Below are positions 1 through 11,571 of a stretch of DNA of 64,000 bases, one piece after another. The DNA comes from Bos javanicus (taxonomy: Eukaryota > Chordata > Mammalia > Artiodactyla > Bovidae). Under the pieces are notes generated by a model, which saw nothing but the letters and a program-made list of their open reading frames with translations, was not told the DNA's origin and ran no database searches. Numbering within the stretch: the stretch's first letter is position 1; each line of letters begins with the position of its first letter. A program made the position numbers and the translations under genes. Location: contig NW_026893833.1 in assembly GCF_032452875.1 (NCBI RefSeq), positions 1 through 64,000 on the forward strand, read 5' to 3'.

Positions 1-252
1 GACAGGTGTGTGCATCAGCCACGTGAACAGTGCATATTCGCCACGTGATCAGTGCGTGATAGCCCGTGATCAGTGCATGATCAGTTCGTGAGCAGTGCAT
101 GATCAGCCACGTGATCAGTGCATGGTCAGACACGTGAACAGTGTATGATCAGCCACGTGATCAGTGCATGATATCCAAGTGATCAGTACATGATCATCAC
201 GTGATCAGTGTATGATCAGCCACGTGGAACAGTGCATGCTCAGTCACGTGAT
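1..252. repeat. Partial HOR, right-hand tail
   Basis: This is the end of a HOR whose block lies outside the window. It carries the conserved pre-block series (GTGAACAGTGCATG, CCAAGTGATCAG, GATCATCACGTG, GCTCAGTCACGTG) found before most blocks. It matches the stretch beginning at 3181. One difference is an extra C in TGTGTGCATCAG near base 11. Confidence 0.9.
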
Positions 253-498
253 CTGGGCCTGCTGAGCTGCGTGATTCCTGTCTGCTCATCTGCTTGACAA
301 TTGCCAGCTGAGCTGCACGATTCCTGCCTGTCATCTGCTTGACAATTGCCAGCTGTGCTGCGTAATTCCTGCCTGCTCAGCTGCTTGATTATTGCCAGCT
401 GAGCAGCATGATTCCTCACACCTGAGTTCCATGATTATTGCCTGCTGACTGTTTGATTCGTGCCTACTCAGCTCTTTGTTTATTGCCTCCAGAGGCAC
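253..498. repeat. Diverged block, long form (type example)
   Basis: This 246-bp block begins with CTGGGC, the altered tail of a canonical monomer (CAGTGC). Ten diverged monomers follow, starting at 259, 282, 305, 328 (22 bp), 350, 373, 396, 419, 442 (22 bp) and 464, and a chimeric unit from 487 returns to canonical sequence. Most alternate between two types: one ending like TTGATTATTGC or TTGACAATTGC, the other starting CAGCTG and ending GATTCCTGC, giving a 45-46-bp dimer. Homology to the main monomer shows in the CGTGATTACTG-type segment, which aligns with CGTGATCAGTG. The block has no CACGTG but four CAGCTG boxes (305, 350, 378, 396). The same block recurs at the start of all 33 HORs. Confidence 0.92.
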
Positions 499-3435
499 AT
501 GATCAGTGTATGATAGCAAACATGATCAGCGCATGATCAGTCACATGATCAGCGCCATTAAGTCACGTGATCACTACATGATAGTCATGTGATCAGTCCA
601 TGCTCAGTCACGGTATCAGTGCATGATCAGCCACGTGATCAGTGCATGATCTGTCACAAGATTAGTGTATGATCATCCACGTGATCAGTGCACGGGCAGT
701 CATGTGATCAGTGCATGATATAGACGTGAACAGTGCATGATCAGTCTCGTGATCAGTGCATGATAGCCACGTGATCAGTGCATGATCAGTCACCTGATGG
801 GTGTATGATCATTCACGTGACCTGTACATGGTAGCTACATGATCATTGCATGATCAGCCACGTGAGTAGTTCATGATAGCCACGTGATCACTGCATGATC
901 AGTCACGTGATCAGTGCATGATCAGTCATGTGACCAGTACATGGTAGCTGCGTGATCATGGCATGATCAGCCACGTGAGCAGTGCATGATAGCCACGTGA
1001 TCAGTGCATGATCAGACACGAGATCAGTGCATGATCAGTCACGTGATCAGTGCATGATCAGCCACGTGATCAGTGCATGACCAGGCGCGTGATCAGTGTA
1101 TGTCCAGCCAAGTGATCAGTGCATGATAGCCACGTGATCAGTGCATGATCAGTCACGTGATCAGTGCATGATCAGTTATGTGATCAGTGTATGATCAGCC
1201 ACGTGATCAGTGCATGATCAGCCACATGATCAGTGCATGATCAATTACGTGCTCAGTGCATGATCAGTTACGTGACCAGTATGCATGGTAGCTACGTGAT
1301 CATTGCCTGAAAAGCCACGTGATCAGTGCATGATAGCCCACGTGATCAGTGCATGATAGCCACGTGATCAGTGCATGACCAGTCATGTGATACGTGTGTG
1401 ATCAGCCACATGATCAGTGCATGATATCCACGTGATCAGTGCATGACAGCCACGTGATCAGTGCATGAGAGCCACGCGGGATCAGTGCATGATCAGTCAC
1501 GTGATACAGGTGTGATCAGCCACGTGATCAGTGCATGATGAGCCACGTAATCAGTGCAGGATCAATTACGTGATCAGTGCATGATCAGTCACGTGACCAG
1601 TACATGGTTGCTACGTGATCGTTGCATGATCAGCCACGTGAGCAGAGCATGATAGCCACGTGGTCAGTGCATGATCAGTCACGTGATCAGTACATGATCA
1701 GTCACGTGAACAGTGCATGATCATTTACGTGATCTTTGCATCATCAGTCACGTTACCAGTATATGGTTGCACGTGATCATTCCATGACGAGCCACGTGAG
1801 CAGTGCATGATAGCCACGTGATGTGTGCATGAGTTACGTGAGCAGAGTATGATCAGCCACGTGATCAGTGCATGAGAGTCACGTGATCAGTGCATGATAT
1901 GTCACGTGACAGGTGTGTGATCAGCTACGTGAACAGTGCATGTTCAGCCACGTGATCAGTGCATGATCAGTCACGTGAAAGCAGTGTATGATCAGCCACG
2001 TGATAAGTGCATGACAGTCACGTGATCAGTGCATGATGTCCACGTGACAGGTGTGTGATCAGCCACGTGATCAGTGCATGATAGCCACGTGATCAGTGCA
2101 TGATCAGTTACGTGAGCAGTGTATGATCAGCCACGTGATCAGTGCATGATCAGTCACGTGACCAGTACATGGTAGCTGCCTGATCATGGCATGATCAGTC
2201 ACGTGAGCAGTGCATGATCAGCCACGTGATCAGTGCATGATCAGCCACGTGATCAGTGCATGATCAGTCACGTGATCAGTGCATGATCAGACACGTGATC
2301 AGTGCATGATCAGTCACGTGATCAGTGCATGATCAGCCACGTGATCAGTGCATGACCAGGCACGTGATCAGTGTATGTCCGGGCAAAGTGATCAGTGCAT
2401 GATAGCCACGTGATCAGTGCATGATCAGTCACGTGATCAGTGCATGATCAATTATGTGATCAGTGTATGATCAGCCACGTGATCAGTGCATGATCAGCCA
2501 CATGATCAGTGCATGATCAATTACGTGCTCAGTGCATGATCAGTCACGTGACCAGTACATGGTAGCTACGTGATCATTGCCTGATAATCCACGTGATCAG
2601 TGCATGATAGCCACGTGATCAGTGCATGATAGCCACGTGATCAGTGCATGATCAGTCATGTGATACGTGTGTGATCAGCCACATGATCAGTGCATGATAT
2701 CCACGTGATCAGTGCATGACAGCCACGTGATCAGTGCATGAGAGCCACGGGATCAGTGCATGATCAGTCACGTGATACATGTGTGATCAGCCACGTGATC
2801 AGTGCATGATGAGCCACGTGATCAGTGCAGGATCAATTACGTGATCAGTGCATGATCAGTCACGTGACCAGTACATGGTTGCTACGTGATCGTTGCATGA
2901 TCAGCCACGTGAGCAGAGCATGATAGCCACGTGGTCAGTGCATGATCAGTCACGTGATCAGTACATGATCAGTCACGTGAACAGTGCATGATCATTTACG
3001 TGATCTTTGCATGATCAGTCACGTTACCAGTATATGGTTGCCACGTGATCATTCCATGACGAGCCACGTGAGCAGTGCATGATAGCCACGTGATGTGTGC
3101 ATGAGTTACGTGAGCAGAGTATGATCAGCCACGTGATCAGTGCATGAGGTGCCACGTGATCAGTGCATGATATGTCACGTGACAGGTGTGTGATCAGCCA
3201 CGTGAACAGTGCATGTTCAGCCACGTGATCAGTGCATGATAGCCACGTGATCAGTGCATGATCAGTTACGTGAGCAGTGTATGATCAGCCACGTGATCAG
3301 TGCATGGTCAGACACGTGAACAGTGTATGATCAGCCACGTGATCAGTGCATGATATCCAAGTGATCAGTGCACATGATCATCACGTGATCAGTGTATGAT
3401 CAGCCACGTGAACAGTGCATGCTCAGTCACGTGAT
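253..3435. repeat. HOR unit 1 (3183 bp, fused)
   Basis: Long block 253-498. The body is a fusion. After the series that normally precedes a block, the sequence at about 2131-2149 jumps back to mid-HOR sequence (GACCAGTACATGG) with no block between. As a result a segment of about 1,273 bp is present twice: the GACAGGTGTG marker is at 1908 and 3181, and the CCAGG marker is at 1081 and 2356. This is the longest HOR in the window. Confidence 0.88.
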
Positions 3436-5336
3436 CTGGGCCTGCTGAGCTGCGTGATTACTGTCTGCTCATCTGCTTGACAATTGCCAGCTGAGCTGCA
3501 CGATTCCTGCCTGTCATCTGCTTGACAATTGCCAGCTGTGCTGCGTAATTCCTGCCTGCTCAGCTGCTTGATTATTGCCAGCTAGCAGCATGATTCCTCA
3601 CACCTGAGTTCCATGATTATTGCCTGCTGACTTTTTGATTCGTGCCTACTCAGCTCTTTGTTTATTGCCTCCAGAGGCACATGATCAGTGTATGATAGCA
3701 AACATGATCAGCGCATGATCAGTCACATGATCAGCGCCATTAAGTCACGTGATCACTACATGATAGTCATGTGATCAGTCCATGCTCAGTCACGGTATCA
3801 GTGCATGATCAGCCACGTGATCAGTGCATGATCTGTCACAAGATTAGTGTATGATCATCCACGTGATCAGTGCACGCGCAGTCATGTGATCAGTGCATGA
3901 TATAGACGTGAACAGTGCATGACCAGTCTCGTGATCCGTGCATGATAGCCACGTGATCAGTGCATGATCAGTCACCTGATGGGTGTATGATCATTCACGT
4001 GACCTGTACATGGTAGCTACATGATCATTGCATGATCAGCCACGTGAGTAGTTCATGATAGCCACGTGATCACTGCATGATCAGTCACGTGATCAGTGCA
4101 TGATCAGTTATGTGACCAGTACATGGTAGCTGCGTGATCATGGCATGATCAGCCACGTGAGCAGTGCATGATAGCCACGTGATCAGTGCATGATCAGACA
4201 CGAGATCAGTGCATGATCAGTCACGTGATCAGTGCATGATCAGCCACGTGATCAGTGCATGACCAGGCACGTGATCAGTGTATGTCCAGCCAAGTGATCA
4301 GTGCATGATAGCCACGTGATCAGTGCATGATCAGTCACGTGATCAGTGCATGATCAGTTATGTGATCAGTGTATGATCAGCCACGTGATCAGTGCATGAT
4401 CAGCCACATGATCAGTGCATGATCAATTACGTGCTCAGTGCATGATCAGTTACGTGACCAGTACGATGGTCGTGATCATTGCCTGATAAGCCACGTGATC
4501 AGTGCATGATAGCCACGTGATCAGTGCATGATAGCCACGTGATCAGTGCATGATCAGTCATGTGATACGTGTGTGATCAGCCACATGATCAGTGCATGAT
4601 ATCCCACGTGATCAGTGCATGACAGCCCACGTGATCAGTGCATGAGAGCCACGGGATCAGTGCATGATCAGTCACGTGATACATGTGTGATCAGCCACGT
4701 GATCAGTGCATGATGAGCCACGTGATCAGTGCAGGATCAATTACGTGATCAGTGCATGATCAGTCACGTGACCAGTACATGGTTGCTACGTGATCGTTGC
4801 ATGATCATCCACGTGAGCAGAGCATGATAGCCACGTGGTCAGTGCATGATCAGTCACGTGATCAGTACATGATCAGTCACGTGAACAGTGCATGATCATT
4901 TACGTGATCTTTGCATGATCAGTCACGTTACCAGTATATGGTTGCTACGTGATCATTCCATGACGAGCCACGTGAGCAGTGCATGATAGCCACGTGATGT
5001 GTGCATGAGTTACGTGAGCAGAGTATGATCAGCCACGTGATCAGTGCATGAGTGCCACGTGATCAGTGCATGATATGTCACGTGACAGGTGTGTGATCAG
5101 CCACGTGAACAGTGCATGTTCAGCCACGTGATCAGTGCATGATAGCCACGTGATCAGTGCATGATCAGTTACGTGAGCAGTGTATGATCAGCCACGTGAT
5201 CAGTGCATGGTCAGACACGTGAACAGTGTATGATCAGCCACGTGATCAGTGCATGATATCCAAGTGATCAGTGCATGATCATCACGTGATCAGTGTATGA
5301 TCAGCCACGTGAACAGTGCATGCTCAGTCACGTGAT
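3436..5336. repeat. HOR unit 2 (1901 bp)
   Basis: Block 3436-3680 is the long form with one base missing in CAGCTAGCAG (normally CAGCTGAGCAG) and with CTTTTTGATT instead of CTGTTTGATT. The body is an unfused HOR of about 1.9 kb with the full ordered series of variants, and is a good reference for one complete unit in the left part of the window. Confidence 0.9.
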
Positions 5337-6786
5337 CTGGGCCTGCTGAGCTGCGTGATTACTGTCTGCTCATCTGCTTGACAATTGCCAGCTGAGCTGC
5401 ACGATTCCTGCCTGTCATCTGCTTGACAATTGCCAGCTGTGCTGCGTAATTCCTGCCTGCTCAGCTGCTTGATTATTGCCAGCTGAGCAGCATGATTCCT
5501 CACACCTGAGTTCCATGATTATTGCCTGCTGACTGTTTGATTTGTGCCTACTCAGCTCTTTGTTTATTGCCTCCAGAGGCACATGATCAGTGTATGATAG
5601 CAAACATGATCAGCGCATGATCAGTCACATGATCAGCGCCATTAAGTCACGTGATCACTACATGATAGTCATGTGATCAGTCCATGCTCAGTCACGGTAT
5701 CAGTGCATGATCAGCCACGTGATCAGTGCATGATCTGTCACAAGATTAGTGTATGATCATCCACGTGATCAGTGCACGGGCAGTCATGTGATCAGTGCAT
5801 GATATAGACGTGAACAGTGCATGATCAGTCTCGTGATCCGTGCATGATAGCCACGTGATCAGTGCATGATCAGTCACCTGATGGGTGTATGATCATTCAC
5901 GTGACCTGTACATGGTAGCTACATGATCATTGCATGATCAGCCACGTGAGTAGTGCATGATAGCCACGTGATCACTGCATGATCAGTCACGTGATCAGTG
6001 CATGATCAGTCATGTGACCAGTACATGGTAGCTGCGTGATCATGGCATGATCAGCCACGTGAGCAGTGCATGATAGCCACGTGATCAGTGCATGATCAGC
6101 CACGGGATCAGTGCATGATCAGTCACGTGATACATGTGTGATCAGCCACGTGATCAGTGCATGATGAGCCACGTGATCAGTGCAGGATCAAGTACGTGAT
6201 CAGTGCATGATCAGTCCACGTGACCAGTACATGGTTGCTACGTGATCATTGCATGATCAGCCACGTGAGAAGAGCATGATAGCCACCTGGTCAGTGCATG
6301 ATCAGTCACGTGATCAGTACATGATCAGTCACGTGAACAGTGCATGATCATTTACGTGATCTTTGCATGATCAGTCACGTTACCAGTATATGGTGTACGT
6401 GATCATTCCATGACGAGCCACGTGAGCAGTGCATGATAGCCACGTGATGTGTGCATGAGTTACGTGAGCAGTGTATGATCAGCCACGTGATCAGTGCATG
6501 AGTGCCACGTGATCAGTGCATGATATGTCACGTGACAGGTGTGTGATCAGCCACGTGAACAGTGCATGTTCAGCCACGTGATCAGTGCATGATAGCCACG
6601 TGATCAGTGCATGATCAGTTACGTGAGCAGTGTATGATCAGCCACGTGATCAGTGCATGGTCAGCCACGTGAACAGTGTGTGATCAGCCACGTGATCAGT
6701 GCATGATATCCAAGTGATCAGTGCATGATCATCACGTGATCAGTGTATGATCAGCCACGTGAACAGTGCATGCTCAGTCACGTGAT
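5337..6786. repeat. HOR unit 3 (1450 bp, internally deleted)
   Basis: Long block 5337-5582 with the GATTTGTGCC variant. The body is about 450 bp shorter than unit 2. Near 6,090-6,115 it passes directly from the GTGAGCAGTGCATG region to CCACGGGATCAG and GATACATGTGTG, skipping the CCAGG/CCAAGTG portion. This looks like an internal deletion by exchange between monomers in the same register. Confidence 0.88.
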
Positions 6787-9700
6787 CTGGGCCTGCTGAG
6801 CTGCGTGATTACTGTCTGCTCATCTGCTTGACAATTGCCAGCTGAGCTGCACGATTCCTGCCTGCTCAGCTGCTTGATTATTGCCAGCTGAGCAGCATGA
6901 TTCCTCACACCTGTGTTCCATGATTATTGCCTGCTGACTGTTTGATTCGTGCCTACTCAGCTCTTTGTTTATTGCCTCCAGAGGCACATGATCAGTGTAT
7001 GATAGCAAACATGATCAGCGCATGATCAGTCACATGATCAGCGCCATTAAGTCACGTGATCACTACATGATAGTCATGTGATCAGTCCATGCTCAGTCAC
7101 GGTATCAGTGCATGATCAGCCACGTGATCAGTGCATGATCTGTCACAAGATTAGTGTATGATCATCCGCGTGATCAGTGCACGGGCAGTCATGTGATCAG
7201 TGCATGATATAGGCGTGAACAGTGCATGATCAGTCTCGTGATCAGTGCATGATAGCCACGTGATCAGTGCATGATCAGTCACCTGATGGGTGTATGATCA
7301 TTCACGTGACCTGTACATGGTAGCTACATGATCATTGCATGATCAGCCACGTGAGTAGTTCATGATAGCCACGTGATCACTGCATGATCAGTCACGTGAT
7401 CAGTGCATGATCAGTCATGTGACCAGTACATGGTAGCTGGGTGATCATGGCATGATCAGCCACGTGAGCAGTGCATGATAGCCACGTGATCAGTGCATGA
7501 TCAGACACGAGATCAGTGCATGATCAGTCACGTGATCAGTGCATGATCAGCCACGTGATCAGTGCATGACCAGGCCAGTGATCAGTGTATGTCCAGCCAA
7601 GTGATCAGTGCATGATAGCCACGTGATCAGTGCATGATCAGTCACGTGATCAGTGCATGATCAGTTATGTGATCAGTGTATGATCAGCCACGTGATCAGT
7701 GCATGATCAGCCACATGATCAGTGCATGATCAATTACGTGCTCAGTGCATGATCAGTTACGTGACCAGTACATGGTAGCTACGTGATCATTGCCTGAAAA
7801 GCCACGTGATCAGTGCATGATAGCCACGTGATCAGTGCATGATAGCCACGTGATCAGTGCATGACCAGTCATGTGATACGTGTGTGATCAGCCACGTGAT
7901 CAGTGCATGATATCCACGTGATCAGTGCATGACAGCCACGTGATCAGTGCATGAGAGCCACGGGATCAGTGCATGATCAGTCACGTGATACAGGTGTGAT
8001 CAGCCACGTGATCAGTGCATGATGAGCCACGTGATCAGTGCAGGATCAATTACGTGATCAGTGCATGATCAGTCACGTGACCAGTACATGGTTGCTACGT
8101 GAGCGTTGCATGATCAGCCACGTGAGCAGAGCATGATAGCCACGTGGTCAGTGCATGATCAGTCACGTGATCAGTACATGATCAGTCACGTGAACAGTGC
8201 ATGATCATTTACGTGATCTTTGCATGATCAGTCACGTTACCAGTATATGGTTGCTACGTGATCATTCCATGACGAGCCACGTGAGCAGTGCATGATAGCC
8301 ACGTGATGTGTGCATGAGTTACGTGAGCAGAGTATGATCAGCCACGTGATCAGTGCATGAGTGCCACGTGATCAGTGCATGATATGTCACGTGACAGGTG
8401 TGTGATCAGCCACGTGAACAGTGCATGTTCAGCCACGTGATCAGTGCATGATCAGCCGCGTGATCAGTGCATGATCAGCCACGTGATCAGTGCATGATCA
8501 GCCACGTGATCAGTGCATGGTCAGCGTGAACAGGTGTATGATCAGCCCACGTGATCAGTGCATGATAGCCACGTGATCAGTGCATGATCAGTTACGTGAT
8601 CAGTGTATGATCAGCCACGTGATCAGTGCATGATCAGTCATGTGACCAGTGCATGGTAGCTGCGTGATCATGGCATGATCAGCCACGTGAGCAGTGCATG
8701 ATAGCCACGTGATCAGTGCATGATCAGACACGTGATCAGTGCATGATCAGTCACGTGATCAGTGCATGATCAGACCCGAGATCAGTGCATGATCAGTCAC
8801 GTGATCAGTGCATGATCAGCCACGTGATCAGTGCATGACCAGGCACGTGATCAGTGTATGTCCAGCAAGTGATCAGTGCATGATAGCCACGTGATCAGTG
8901 CATGATCAGTCACGTGATCAGTGCATGATCAATTATGTGATCAGTGTATGATCAGCCACGTGATCAGTGCATGATCAGCCACATGATCAGTGCATGATCA
9001 ATTACGTGCTCAGTGCATGATCAGTTACGTGACCAGTACAAGGTAGCTACGTGATCATTGCCTGATAAGCCACGTGATCAGTGCATGATAGCCACGTGAT
9101 CAGTGCATGATAGCCACGTGATCAGTGCATGATCAGTCATGTGATACGTGTGTGATCAGCCACATGATCAGTGCATGATACCACGTGATCAGTGCATGAC
9201 AGCCCACGTGATCAGTGCATGAGAGCCACGGGATCAGTGCATGATCAGTCCACGTGATACATGTGTGATCAGCCACGTGATCAGTGCATGATGAGCCACG
9301 TGATCAGTGCAGGATCAATTACGTGATCAGTGCATGATCAGTCACGTGACCAGTACATGGTTGCTACGTGATCGTTGCATGATCAGCCACGTGAGCAGAG
9401 CATGATAGCCACGTGGTCAGTGCATGATCAGTCACGTGATCAGTACATGATCAGTCACGTGAACAGTGCATGATCATTTACGTGATCTTTGCATGATCAG
9501 TCACGTTACCAGTATATGGTTGCTACGTGATCATTCCATGACGAGCCACGTGAGCAGTGCATGATAGCCACGTGATGTGTGCATGAGTTATGTGAGCAGA
9601 GTATGATCAGCCACGTGATCAGTGCATGAGTGCCACGTGATCAGTGCATGATATGTCACGTGACAGGTGTGTGATCAGCCACGTGAACAGTGCATGTTCA

Positions 9701-9847
9701 GCCACGTGATCAGTGCATGATAGCCACGTGATCAGTGCATGATCAGTTACGTGAGCAGTGTATGATCAGCCACGTGATCAGTGCATGGTCAGACACGTGA
9801 ACAGTGTATGATCAGGCACGTGATCAGTGCATGCTCAGTCACGTGAT
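6787..9847. repeat. HOR unit 4 (3061 bp, fused)
   Basis: Short block 6787-6987 (201 bp), lacking one 45-bp dimer. The body is fused as in unit 1: at about 8612-8632 pre-block sequence joins mid-HOR sequence (TCATGTGACCAG) without a block. It corresponds in position to units 10 and 15 and opens super-repeat A. Confidence 0.88.
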
Positions 9848-11571
9848 CTGGGCCTGCTGAGCTGCGTGATTACTGTCTGCTCATCTGCTTGACAATTGCC
9901 AGCTGAGCTGCACGATTCCTGCCTGCTCAGCTGCTTGATTATTGCCAGCTGAGCAGCATGATTCCTCACACCTGAGTTCCATGATTATTGCCTGCTGACT
10001 GTTTGATTCGTGCCTACTCAGCTCTTTGTTTATTGCCTCCAGAGGCACATGATCAGTGTATGATAGCAAACATGATCAGCGCATGATCAGTCACATGATC
10101 AGCGCCATTAAGTCACGTGATCACTACATGATAGTCATGTGATCAGTCCATGCTCAGTCACGGTATCAGTGCATGATCAGCCACGTGATCAGTGCATGAT
10201 CTGTCACAAGATTAGTGTATGATCATCCACGAGATCAGTGCACGGGCAGTCATGTGATCAGTGCTTGATATAGACGTGAACAGTGCATGATCAGTCTCGT
10301 GATCAGTGCATGATAGCCACGTGATCAGTGCATGATCAGTCACCTGATGGGTGTATGATCATTCACGTGACCTGTACATGGTAGCTACATGATCATTGCA
10401 TGATCAGCCACGTGAGTAGTGCATGATAGCCACGTGATCACTGCATGATCAGTCACGTGATGGGTGCATGATCAGTCACGTGACCTGTACATGGTAGCTG
10501 CGTGATCATGGCCTGATCAGCCACGTGAGCAGTGCATGATAGCCACGTGATCAGTGCATGATCAGTCACGAGATCAGTGCATGATCAGTCACGTGATCAG
10601 TACATGGTCAGCCGCGTGATCATTGCATGACCAGCCACGTGAGCAGTGCATGATAGCCACGTGATCAGTGCATGATCAGCCACGTGATCAGTGCATGATC
10701 AGTCACGTGATCAGTGCATGATCAGCCACGTGATCAGTGCATGATCAGTCCGTGATCAGTGCATGATCAGCCACGTGATCAGTGCATGATCAGTCACGTG
10801 ATCAGTGCATGATCAGCCACGTGATCAGTGCATGATAGCCACGTGATCAGTGCATGATCACGTGATCAGTGCATGATCAGTTACGTGATCAGTGCATGAT
10901 CAGCCACGTGATCAGTGCATGATCAGCCACGTGATCAGTGCATGATCAGTTACGTGATCAGTGCATGATCAGTCACGTGACCAGTACATGGTCAGACACG
11001 TGATCATTGCCTGATCAGCCACGTGATCAGTGCATGATATCCACGTGATCAGTGCATGATCAGCCACGTGATCAGTGCATGAGAGCCACGGGATCAGTGC
11101 ATGATCAGTCACGTGATACATGTGTGATCAGCCACGTGATCAGTGCATGATGAGCCACGTGATCAGTGCAGGATCAATTACGTGATCAGTGCATGATCAG
11201 TCACGTGACCAGTACATGGTTGCTACGTGATCGGTTGCATGATCAGCCACGTGAGCAGAGCATGATAGCCACGTGGTCAGTGCATGATCAGTCACGTGAT
11301 CAGTACATGATCAGACACGTGAACAGTGCATGATCATTTACGTGATCTTTGCATGATCAGTCACGTTAACAGTACATGGTTGCTACGTGATCATTCCATG
11401 ACGAGTCACGTGAGCAGTGCATGATCAGCCACGTGATCTGTGCATGAGTTACGTGAGCAGTGTATGATCAGCCACGTGATCAGTGCATGAGTGCCACGTG
11501 ATCAGTGCATGATATGTCACGTGACAGGTGTGTGATCAGCCACGTGAACAGTGCATGCTCAGTCACGTGAT
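9848..11571. repeat. HOR unit 5 (1724 bp)
   Basis: Short block 9848-10048. The body includes a run of nearly perfect consensus monomers at 10,640-10,990. The pre-block series at its end is missing 204 bp compared with unit 2, with the join inside a GTGAACAGTGCATG repeat at 11544-11557. Units 11 and 16 have the same length (1724 bp) and are its counterparts. Confidence 0.9.
10681..10703 (+). repeat. Reference 23-bp monomer (consensus form)
   Basis: This monomer matches what I take as the consensus. Within it, CACGTG is at bases 1-6, TGATCA at 5-10, a GTGCA spacer at 11-15, TGATCA again at 16-21, then G and a variable last base. When the last base is C the next monomer reads GCCACGTG, and when it is T it reads GTCACGTG. 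A third common form reads GATAGCCACGTG, has lost one base and is 22 bp long. The surrounding 10,640-10,990 stretch is a run of nearly unmutated copies. The one CpG lies in the centre of CACGTG. Confidence 0.95.

Noticed and set aside
294..344. Bacterial-type promoter: TTGACA at 294 and 339, TATGAT further right near 509
   Set aside because: The hexamers are more than 160 bp apart, far beyond the usual 16-18 bp, and recur only because the block repeats. Nothing downstream could be a gene.
442..486. CENP-B box candidate, because of the TTCG in GATTCGTGCC
   Set aside because: The bases that must follow in the CENP-B box (the A and the CGGG part) are absent, and no other stretch I read fits it.
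253..498. The block as a transposon or retroposon insertion
   Set aside because: It has no terminal inverted repeats, poly-A tail, target-site duplication or coding remnant, and it divides into 22-23-bp units in phase with the array.
331..519. Minus-strand open frame of 62 codons in the block, recurring in 30 of the 33 blocks (61 and 77 codons in units 20 and 17)
   Set aside because: It starts at TTG with an in-frame TGA three codons upstream, lies wholly in diverged satellite monomers, has no recognisable domain, and is broken by small indels in units 2, 13 and 18. Its conservation is explained by homogenisation of the block, and its openness by fewer TGATCA-derived stops there.
3024..3224. 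Minus-strand open frame of 66 codons across canonical monomers
   Set aside because: It is a translation of degenerate CACGTG/TGATCA monomers, made open by local indels. It is not conserved at the matching places of other HORs.
10640..10990. tRNA, rRNA, microRNA or other RNA gene in the palindromic monomers
   Set aside because: The hairpins are only 6 bp and repeat every 23 bp. No cloverleaf, A/B box set or rRNA-like segment was seen.
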